From Archaeoglobales archaeon (lineage in GTDB: Archaea > Halobacteriota > Archaeoglobi > Archaeoglobales > Archaeoglobaceae): a DNA stretch of 6,486 nt. The stretch lies in the NCBI GenBank assembly GCA_003662985.1, contig QMZD01000105.1:1-6486 (forward strand), given 5' to 3'. Of the stretch, positions 1 to 5,027 are shown piece after piece. The notes beneath the pieces are model-generated. The model had not been told where the DNA came from. It saw only the letters and a program-made list of their open reading frames with translations, and did not search any database. The number at the start of each line of letters is the position of its first letter. The stretch's first letter is position 1. A program made the position numbers and the translations under genes.

Positions 1-101
1 GCTGACATACATCTTATCAATTCCCACCAGAGAATACATACCAAGAAATACGTCAAAGCAACTAGTTTTGGGGTTTGATAAATTGAGTGGATGGGATTCC
101 C

Positions 102-764
102 TTACATCATTCCTGCCTTCCTTAAAACTTGTTTAATCTCGGATATCTCTTGCCTAATGCTCTTAAGATTTGACTCTATGTAGTCCTTTAAATCCGAACG
201 AAGAAGATCAATTCTCCCACCTATTTCTTCTCTGGTTTTCTTAGATTCTTCCTTTATCACCATTACGGTTTCATCCTGTTTCTCCAGCATCGAGTCCATT
301 TTGCCTAACATCGTATCCTGCTTTTCTAACATCGAGTCCATTTTGCCTAACATCGTATCCTGCTTTTCTAACATCGAGTCCATTTTGCCTAGCATCGTAT
401 CCTGTTTCTCCAGCATCGTATCCTGTTTATCAAGCATTCTCCCGCCATAGGTTGCTATCTTTGCCAGCTGCATCGCTGTGAGGTAGCGATAGTATGATTC
501 AACTTTCATCACACTTCCTTTGTAATCTTCGATCTCTATCTTCTCTACATCTGCATTTTCCGGAATTTCGGTTTTGATAAACTTTATAAACGAGCTCACT
601 TTGTCTTCGTCACCATCTACAAGAACTTCAACAGCCTGCTTGCCATTTATGAACCTGTTATCCGCAAAGAACTTTTCTATCTCCAGAGATTCGGCTAAAC
701 CGAGAAGGAAAGGATGATATCCAACATCATGAACTTTTCCAGTTATGAGAATTCTTTTTTTCAT
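102..764 (-). CDS. Acylphosphatase-like domain fused to heptad-repeat coiled coil
   Basis: A 220-residue protein. Residues 1-90 resemble the acylphosphatase fold: the phosphate-loop-like segment GKVHDVGYHPF (9-19), an ADN motif (34-36) and the GDEDKV turn (51-56). Acylphosphatases hydrolyse carboxyl-phosphate bonds using an Arg in the GFR motif and an Asn. Here the Arg position is His17, while Asn36 is a candidate for the Asn, so normal catalysis is doubtful and a binding role is possible. Residues 110-165 are eight heptads alternating MLEKQDT and MLGKMDS, placing Leu at one core position and alternately Gln and Met at the other. Residues 166-217 are a charged amphipathic helix, so an oligomeric, probably soluble, rod-like tail is expected. 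The ATG at 764 is preceded by GGAGGGAG with a 7-nt spacer. It is divergent from the toxin-antitoxin pair. The biological role is unknown; the domain call is fairly secure and enzymatic activity is not. Confidence 0.85.
   Translation of the reverse strand: MKKRILITGKVHDVGYHPFLLGLAESLEIEKFFADNRFINGKQAVEVLVDGDEDKVSSFIKFIKTEIPENADVEKIEIEDYKGSVMKVESYYRYLTAMQLAKIATYGGRMLDKQDTMLEKQDTMLGKMDSMLEKQDTMLGKMDSMLEKQDTMLGKMDSMLEKQDETVMVIKEESKKTREEIGGRIDLLRSDLKDYIESNLKSIRQEISEIKQVLRKAGMM
270..437 (-). repeat. 21-bp/42-bp in-frame tandem repeat
   Basis: Eight 21-bp units encode the heptads at residues 110-165 of the acylphosphatase-like protein. A higher-order 42-bp unit covers 288-329, 330-371 and 372-413. 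The first two copies are identical base for base, and the third differs at only a few positions, mostly in its second half. Because the unit is a multiple of 3, copy-number change would alter the coiled-coil length without shifting the frame. The identity suggests recent duplication by slippage or recombination. Confidence 0.92.
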
Positions 765-771
765 TATTATA

Positions 772-779
772 CTCCCTCC
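772..779 (-). promoter_or_regulatory. Shine-Dalgarno GGAGGGAG
   Basis: On the minus strand GGAGGGAG lies 7 nt before the ATG at 764 and matches the archaeal anti-Shine-Dalgarno (complement of CCUCC). It is the clearest ribosome binding site in the window and fixes this start. Most other gene starts here have none. Confidence 0.75.
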
Positions 780-786
780 AGAATCG

Positions 787-800
787 TTTTTAAAGTTTTC
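787..800 (-). promoter_or_regulatory. Candidate BRE/TATA for acylphosphatase-like gene
   Basis: Minus-strand GAAAACTTTAAAAA reads as a purine-rich BRE followed by a TATA box (CTTTAAAAA, centred near 791). The centre is about 27 bp from the ATG, so initiation 26 bp downstream would leave the Shine-Dalgarno outside the mRNA. Either this box is not the one used or the Shine-Dalgarno is not. Sequence alone does not settle it. Confidence 0.4.
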
Positions 801-930
801 TCTGTCATGCCAGCATGCAGCAAAAAGGTACGAATTGGACTAAATCGGTGAATTAAAATACTCCTAAAATAATTAGTAAATTTTGAGTATTAACGACCAA
901 CAGCATAACGGCATTGCCCTCCAACCTACG

Positions 931-943
931 TAACTTTTTTATG
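931..943 (+). promoter_or_regulatory. TATA-like promoter of vapBC
   Basis: CTTTTTTATG at 934-943 is a T-rich TATA-like box centred about 26-27 bp before the ATG at 965. This is the spacing expected if transcription begins at or next to the start codon. No Shine-Dalgarno precedes the ATG, which agrees with a leaderless mRNA. The box is less canonical than those of the other genes here. Confidence 0.5.
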
Positions 944-948
944 TAGTA

Positions 949-958
949 TGTATATACA
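949..958 (+). promoter_or_regulatory. Palindrome TGTATATACA, candidate VapB operator
   Basis: A perfect 10-bp palindrome lies between the TATA-like box and the vapB start, a position where bound protein would block polymerase. Ribbon-helix-helix antitoxins commonly bind short palindromes in their own promoters, so autorepression by VapB-VapC is the natural reading. A related TGTATACA lies at the start of the second antitoxin gene. The operator role is inferred from position and symmetry. Confidence 0.45.
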
Positions 959-964
959 GCATAT

Positions 965-1192
965 ATGGCAAAAACGATACAGCTCCCTGATGATGTATAC
1001 GAGAGAATCAAAAGATTTAAGAAAGACTTATCCTTTTCCGAGATGATAAACATACTTCTGGACGATTACAGAAGAAAAAAGAGAATGTCGAAGGTAGAAT
1101 TCCTGAACTTCCTAGAAAATCTGGAAAATCTTTACAGAAACAGGAAGAAAGAAAGAGTAAGCGAAAGAATAGATGAGATACTATGGCGATAG
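965..1192 (+). CDS. vapB: VapB-type antitoxin (COG1753/DUF217-like)
   Basis: A 75-residue antitoxin. Residues 1-10 (MAKTIQLPDD) form the expected DNA-contacting beta strand and the start of the first helix of a ribbon-helix-helix-type fold. VYERIKRFKKDLSFSEMINILLDD follows as the helical part (11-34). Residues 35-75 are highly charged, rich in Lys, Arg and Glu, and end in ERIDEILWR, the type of tail that wraps and inhibits a PIN toxin. The start ATG lacks a Shine-Dalgarno and fits a leaderless transcript. The stop at 1190-1192 abuts the vapC start, so the two are co-transcribed and probably translationally coupled. VapB should neutralise VapC and, with it, repress the promoter. Length and pattern are typical; the exact subfamily is from memory of the motif. 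Confidence 0.85.
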   Translation: MAKTIQLPDDVYERIKRFKKDLSFSEMINILLDDYRRKKRMSKVEFLNFLENLENLYRNRKKERVSERIDEILWR

Positions 1193-1193
1193 C

Positions 1194-1571
1194 ATGGCGG
1201 TAGCAGATTCCTCCTTTTTGGTTGCACTGTTTTTGCCTTACGACACGAATCATGAGAAGGCCAAAGAATTGTTTACGGAAACAGATACGGTTATCATACC
1301 TTACGAGATTCTAATAGAAACGCTTACAGTTTTGCTTTATAAAGAAAACGCTGAATTCGTGAGAGTTGTATACGAGACTCTAGAATCGACAGAAACCTTC
1401 ATTATATACCTCAGCAATCAGAAATACTTGGAGAAAAGTTTAACAGTATTCCTCAACCAAGAAAATAAGCTTTCATACTTCGATTATGTCGCTATAAGCC
1501 TTTCAAAACTATTGAGGCAAGATCTGCTAACGTTTGACGAAAAGCAGTTGAAAGAGTTCCTGAGTAAGTGA
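1194..1571 (+). CDS. vapC: VapC-type PIN-domain ribonuclease toxin
   Basis: A PIN-domain toxin of 125 residues from the ATG at 1194. It begins in the canonical way (MAVADSSFLVALF) and carries four spaced acidic residues that fit the Mg2+ site: Asp5, Glu42, Asp97 (FDYVAISLS) and Asp115 (LLTFDEKQL). Characterised VapC proteins are endoribonucleases that cut tRNA or rRNA; the target here is unknown. An in-frame ATG at 1173 would add seven residues (MRYYGDS) and overlap vapB. The later start is preferred because PIN domains begin directly with the beta strand holding the first Asp. There is no Shine-Dalgarno at either start, so translation is probably by reinitiation from the vapB stop, one base upstream. 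The toxin looks intact. Confidence 0.88.
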   Translation: MAVADSSFLVALFLPYDTNHEKAKELFTETDTVIIPYEILIETLTVLLYKENAEFVRVVYETLESTETFIIYLSNQKYLEKSLTVFLNQENKLSYFDYVAISLSKLLRQDLLTFDEKQLKEFLSK

Positions 1572-1635
1572 AAGCATATCCAGAGTTAAGAAATAAACTA
1601 GATTAACAACCATAAGATTCTATCCTAAATCTAAT

Positions 1636-1651
1636 CCAGAAATATTTTTAA
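1636..1651 (+). promoter_or_regulatory. BRE/TATA promoter of the membrane-protein gene
   Basis: CCAGAAATATTTTTAA combines a purine-rich BRE-like stretch with a TATA box centred near 1647, 27 bp before the GTG at 1674. This supports both independent transcription from vapBC and the GTG as the first base of a leaderless mRNA. The same T-run might also help end transcription coming from vapBC. Confidence 0.5.
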
Positions 1652-1673
1652 TTCCCTTCTTCAATGAGAGGCT

Positions 1674-2942
1674 GTGACCGAAACTTCAGCAAATAATGGG
1701 GTGGATTACCTCAAATTTCTGGCAGTTTCAGTTATAATTTCGCTTTTATTTCTAATACAAACTGTATCAGCAGAAGAACTCAACTTCACAGCTGATTATG
1801 CCTCCAAAGAAGAAATAGCAACCCAAACATTCCACATTGACGGATACAGGAGGATTTACACCTCTATTCCCATTGATAAATACGATTTTGCCAGAATAGA
1901 AGTAGAATTAAAACTAACCAAAGAGGTTTCAGGCACCGGTTTTTTTGTTATGGATTCCCGCTACACCCAGCAAACCGGCTTGAGCAATCATCTTGACTTC
2001 TATCAGCAACCATCCGAATTTGAAAAAAGAAGGATAGAATTTCAGATTAATGGTAAAGGTGAGATAAAAGTTGAAAAGGCTGAAGCAATAAAAATCACCC
2101 CAGATTACAGATTCGACGGCGAATACTACAACATCTACTTATTTATCAAATCTTCAGACGCCAATCAAGGCTTTAAAGGTGACATGAAGATATACTCCAA
2201 AAAATCCTTCAACACTTTAAGCTACACCCTCAAATTGAGCTACTTTGGCAGAGAAATTTTCAGGGATTCCAAAAGCCTAACATCCAAAAACAAATTTGCT
2301 AAGGGAAAGCTCAGCGATATAGAGGTGAACATCCCTGCAAGATTCTTTATCCTTCCCGGAACATACAACCTAGAGATAACCTCAAACGGGTGGAAATTCA
2401 GCAAAAGTTTCACCGTATGGCCTGGTATTTCCAGTATCGTTGCATTCGCTTTAGTAGCTCTGACTGTTTACGCAGGAGTGAGGTACAGAAGAGAGATAAG
2501 AGAATGGCTGGATTCTCTCAGTATTGGCCAAAAACTCGTACTGATAGCGATCATCCTCTTGATTTTCTCCGCTCTCATTCTCGCTTTTGAGAACAAAAGA
2601 AGCGCTAATTCGACCTCTATACTCGCTTACTATTTCCTCGTGCTGGGTGTGGGAAATCTCACAGCCGAATACATACTAGAAAGGAGAAATGAAGGAAGCA
2701 AAGAAAATTCGATTCAGGGAGCAAAGAAGAAAAATAAAGAGAGTAAAGAGGGCGAGGATACCAAAGATGAGGTTTTTGACCCCTATCCAGAAGTAAGGAG
2801 CATTATCAGTCTCATGGTTCTATCAATCTTACTCCATTTCACTCCAGAAGTCCTCAGAACCTTCCCATACCTCGATGTTGCCGCTTTCATCTCTGTTATA
2901 TTTCTTGTTGTGTTATCGGTAAAAGAAAGAAAAATACGATAA
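1674..2942 (+). CDS. Secreted-domain multi-pass membrane protein, function unknown
   Basis: Unrecognised 422-residue protein. Residues 14-30 are a hydrophobic signal segment followed by VSA (31-33), a plausible signal-peptidase site before EELNF. Residues 34-250 form a beta-rich ectodomain with many aromatics. The end of this region (PGTYNLEITSNGWKFSKSFTV) reads like the closing strands of an Ig-like sandwich. Five hydrophobic segments follow, at about 252-269, 287-305, 314-333, 376-391 and 400-416, separated by a Lys/Glu-rich loop at 336-375. Positive charges fit an outside ectodomain, with that loop and the C-terminus in the cytoplasm. The GTG start is chosen from the promoter spacing; the next in-frame candidate is GTG at 1701. 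It has its own promoter and sits alone between two toxin-antitoxin pairs. A sensor, cell-surface or glycan-related role is possible, but nothing in the sequence decides it. Confidence 0.8.
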   Translation: MTETSANNGVDYLKFLAVSVIISLLFLIQTVSAEELNFTADYASKEEIATQTFHIDGYRRIYTSIPIDKYDFARIEVELKLTKEVSGTGFFVMDSRYTQQTGLSNHLDFYQQPSEFEKRRIEFQINGKGEIKVEKAEAIKITPDYRFDGEYYNIYLFIKSSDANQGFKGDMKIYSKKSFNTLSYTLKLSYFGREIFRDSKSLTSKNKFAKGKLSDIEVNIPARFFILPGTYNLEITSNGWKFSKSFTVWPGISSIVAFALVALTVYAGVRYRREIREWLDSLSIGQKLVLIAIILLIFSALILAFENKRSANSTSILAYYFLVLGVGNLTAEYILERRNEGSKENSIQGAKKKNKESKEGEDTKDEVFDPYPEVRSIISLMVLSILLHFTPEVLRTFPYLDVAAFISVIFLVVLSVKERKIR

Positions 2943-2951
2943 ACAAACGTA

Positions 2952-2962
2952 AAACTTAAGTA
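2952..2962 (+). promoter_or_regulatory. TATA-like promoter of second toxin-antitoxin pair
   Basis: AAACTTAAGTA includes a TATA-like CTTAAGTA (2955-2962) centred about 26 bp before the ATG at 2984, consistent with leaderless transcription. It begins just after the stop codon of the membrane-protein gene, so the pair has its own promoter although some read-through is possible. Confidence 0.5.
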
Positions 2963-2985
2963 TACATTAAATACATTGTATACAT
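2960..2985 (+). promoter_or_regulatory. Repeated GTATACAT boxes, candidate antitoxin operator
   Basis: GTATACAT occurs at 2960-2967 and again at 2978-2985, 18 bp apart, with a third partial ATACATT at 2971-2977. The second copy lies within the perfect 8-bp palindrome TGTATACA (2977-2984), which touches the first base of the ATG. Repeats spread from the TATA box to the start codon suit cooperative binding by a ribbon-helix-helix antitoxin. Confidence 0.45.
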
Positions 2986-3268
2986 GGGAGTAATCTCTGC
3001 CAGAATACCCGAAGATTTAGAAAAAGAATTGGAGGAGTACATCAAGGAAGAGAAAGTAGAGAAGAGCGTTGCCGTAAGAAAGCTTCTATCTACTGCTATT
3101 GCGGAATGGAGGCGAGATAGAGCTCTTAAACTTTTGTCAGATGGGAAGGTATCTTTTTTAAAGGCTGTTGAAATTTCTGGTTTAGATGCATGGAGTTTTG
3201 CTGAATTTATTGAAGAGAAGAAAATTCCTTGGATAAAAACTGAGAACGTTCTTAAAGATCTGGAATGA
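2984..3268 (+). CDS. UPF0175-family antitoxin
   Basis: A 94-residue protein matching the UPF0175 pattern. An N-terminal ribbon-helix-helix-like part (VISARIPEDLEKELEEYI, 3-20, then the helix of residues 29-43) is followed by a second helical module, ALKLLSDGKVSFLKAVEISG (47-66), and WSFAEFIEEKKIPW (70-83). The DGKVS-x-KA-x-E-x-SG and aromatic-rich xFxEFxxxxxIP patterns are the family hallmarks. Members are found beside PIN-like proteins and are treated as antitoxins; experimental data are sparse. Its last bases overlap the downstream toxin gene (ATGA, 3265-3268), which indicates translational coupling. The start has no Shine-Dalgarno and lies about 26 bp after a TATA-like box, so a leaderless mRNA is likely. 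Confidence 0.85.
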   Translation: MGVISARIPEDLEKELEEYIKEEKVEKSVAVRKLLSTAIAEWRRDRALKLLSDGKVSFLKAVEISGLDAWSFAEFIEEKKIPWIKTENVLKDLE

Positions 3269-3777
3269 CGCAAAAAACACTCGTATTTGATGCTACCCCA
3301 CTCATTTATCTCGCTAAAGTGAATAGGCTTCATTTAATCGAGAATATAGGATTAGAGAGAATAATACCCGAGAGTGTTTATGAGGAGGTTGTTATCAAGG
3401 GCAAGGAACTTGGGAAACCTGATGCATCGATCGTTGAAAAACTAGTAGAGAAGGGAATTTTCAAAATTGAAAAGGCATCGACAAAGCTTCAAGAGCTGGA
3501 AAAGAACAAAAACCTTAGCAAAGCAGATGTAGACGTTCTATCTTTAGCTAAACTGAAAAAAGGTATTGCCATACTGGATGACGAATATGCCAGAAAAGTA
3601 GCTGAAATTGAGAACATAGAAAATAAAGGTACCCTCTACATAATTTTCTTTCTTCTCAAAAACAATGTTATAACCAAAACCGAGGCAAGAGAAACCATTG
3701 ATGCCATTATAGAAAAGGGATGGTACTGCTCCACAGACCTATACGCTAAAATTCTAAGAAGAATTGAGAGGCTCTAA
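3265..3777 (+). CDS. DUF3368 PIN-like toxin
   Basis: A 170-residue protein of the DUF3368 type, a PIN-related nuclease fold. Family landmarks appear in order: FDATPLIYLAKV with Asp9 (8-19), IPESVYEEVV with Glu40/41 (34-43), LSKADVDVLSLA with Asp88/90 (84-95), ILDDEYARKVAE with Asp105/106 (103-114), a GTL (122-124) opening the helix that follows, and a C-terminal YCSTDLYAKIL (154-164). The acidic positions are those expected for a metal-dependent nuclease, so the protein looks active. It is inferred to cleave RNA and to be held in check by the UPF0175 protein, whose gene it overlaps by 4 bp. Its length is usual for the family. The RNA target is unknown, and proof of toxicity for this family is thinner than for VapC. 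Confidence 0.87.
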   Translation: MTQKTLVFDATPLIYLAKVNRLHLIENIGLERIIPESVYEEVVIKGKELGKPDASIVEKLVEKGIFKIEKASTKLQELEKNKNLSKADVDVLSLAKLKKGIAILDDEYARKVAEIENIENKGTLYIIFFLLKNNVITKTEARETIDAIIEKGWYCSTDLYAKILRRIERL

Positions 3778-3805
3778 TAAAAACTTTAGATAAGCTTTAC
3801 TGAGA

Positions 3806-3810
3806 TTTTT
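3806..3810 (+). terminator. Weak candidate T-run terminator
   Basis: A run of five T residues occurs 29-33 bp after the stop of the DUF3368 gene. Archaeal polymerase can stop at T-runs, but this one is short and no hairpin precedes it. The convergent gap 3778-3925 shows nothing else that I can support. Confidence 0.2.
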
Positions 3811-3925
3811 GAGAGAAGTTGTGTTTCCAATCGGTTTTAGACAGAAATCAGAGTGATTTGGATCGATCAGACTAACTTCAGGCTGAATAACTACAAGGTG
3901 GTGGATACAACATTATCGACAAACT

Positions 3926-5017
3926 TCAACCCAGATACATCCTTTCAAGCTTTCTTGTTATATTCTTCCAATCATACTCCGACAAATCCGGTTTTTCAGC
4001 TTCCCAATCACCTGATAAAACACTTCTGGTAAATTCAACCATTTCGTCAAAATTTCTGGCAACAAAACCATACATTTCTGCCAGCTCCTTGCATGCGTTC
4101 ATCTCATGGTCTATTGTCAAAACGGGGGTGTTGCATGCAATCGCTTCCAAGGCAGAAATACCAAAGCCCTCCCTCCTAGAAGGTAAAACGAAGAGTTTTG
4201 CCCCTTTAAGCAGAGAATAAAATCTCTCTTCATCAACAAAAGGTAAGAGATCAACTGAATCTTCAACTAAATCTATCCATTCCCCTTTTTTTAAACTTTC
4301 GAGCATTGACCCTTCTCCGATCAACGCAGCTTTAAAATCAAAATCGAATCTCCTTCGCAGTTCCTTACATAGCCGAATGAATACATCAGCTCCTTTCTCT
4401 TTTATTAGCCTACCGGCAAAAATTAGATCGTATTCCTCTGATGCTTCTATAGACTCTATTAATTCTAGGTCAACCCCATTTGGGATTATCTCCGCCTTAC
4501 AACCCTTCTTTTCCAGCATATCAGCCGTAAGTTTCGAAACAGCGATATGCTTAGCCTTTATTTTAGCCACAACTCCCTCGACAACCTTACCAAAAAACCC
4601 CTTTCTTCCCAAATAATCGTACCAATAATCGTCCCACACCTCATGCCAAGTAACGAAGAGCCTGTTCCCCTTTAGCACAGAACAAACTCTGGAGGAAAAA
4701 CATGAAAAATAGGGAAATGCCGTGCAATCGACAACATCGTAATCTCCCAAAAGAGATGGAATCACTTTCAATGCGAAGTATAAAGCTTCAGAAATCCTTC
4801 TCCTGTTGTTTTTATACAGTTCTTTCCATTCTCCAACGCCAACATATTCTATTCCATCTTGTTCTATCCTAGACCCAGCATTCCACCACTTCAGTGTTAT
4901 CCATTCTACTTCATGTCTTTTAGCAAGCCTTCTAGCTATCTCGTAAATCCTCTTTTCTCCCCCTCCTTTCACAAACGGATAGGCTGCATCGTAAACGAAA
5001 GCAATTCTCATCGCCAT
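3926..5017 (-). CDS. GT4-family glycosyltransferase
   Basis: A 363-residue GT-B glycosyltransferase starting MAMRIAFVYD. Family marks: the N-terminal glycine loop KGGGEKR (17-23); IPNGVD (178-183), which opens the C-terminal Rossmann domain; FAGRLIKEKGAD (200-211), the nucleotide-binding segment; and PSRREGFGISALEA (279-292), with the EX7E pair Glu283 and Glu291 that contacts the donor sugar-nucleotide. No membrane segments are evident, so it probably works in the cytoplasm or at the inner membrane face, adding a sugar to a lipid-linked or protein glycan. Donor and acceptor cannot be read from sequence. The open frame reaches back to 5116 but that part overlaps the upstream gene, so ATG at 5017 is chosen; ATG at 5011 (MRIAFVYD) is equally plausible. 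It follows the GT2 gene by 10 nt, indicating one operon. Confidence 0.88.
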   Translation of the reverse strand: MAMRIAFVYDAAYPFVKGGGEKRIYEIARRLAKRHEVEWITLKWWNAGSRIEQDGIEYVGVGEWKELYKNNRRRISEALYFALKVIPSLLGDYDVVDCTAFPYFSCFSSRVCSVLKGNRLFVTWHEVWDDYWYDYLGRKGFFGKVVEGVVAKIKAKHIAVSKLTADMLEKKGCKAEIIPNGVDLELIESIEASEEYDLIFAGRLIKEKGADVFIRLCKELRRRFDFDFKAALIGEGSMLESLKKGEWIDLVEDSVDLLPFVDEERFYSLLKGAKLFVLPSRREGFGISALEAIACNTPVLTIDHEMNACKELAEMYGFVARNFDEMVEFTRSVLSGDWEAEKPDLSEYDWKNITRKLERMYLG

Positions 5018-5027
5018 CTTTCTATTT

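Noticed and set aside
1..101. Minus-strand open frame with ATG at 39 reading MYSLVGIDKMYVS off the window edge, possibly the next gene after the acylphosphatase-like gene.
   Set aside because: Only 13 codons are visible, no Shine-Dalgarno or well-spaced TATA box is seen, and other frames are open here too. It cannot be supported.
270..437. Possible CRISPR array or minisatellite because of the 42-bp periodicity.
   Set aside because: There are no spacers: the units are contiguous, in frame and encode regular coiled-coil heptads.
1173..1193. Earlier vapC start giving MRYYGDS before MAVADSS.
   Set aside because: Not excluded, but PIN toxins start right at the first beta strand and the ATG at 1194 directly follows the vapB stop.
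965..3777. Mobile element carrying the toxin-antitoxin genes.
   Set aside because: No transposase, integrase, terminal inverted repeats or target-site duplications were found around the block.
3855..4032. Plus-strand GTG-started frame (IDQTNFRLNNYKVVD...) crossing into the GT4 gene.
   Set aside because: Most of it is antisense to the GT4 C-terminus, and it has no promoter, family motif or start signal.
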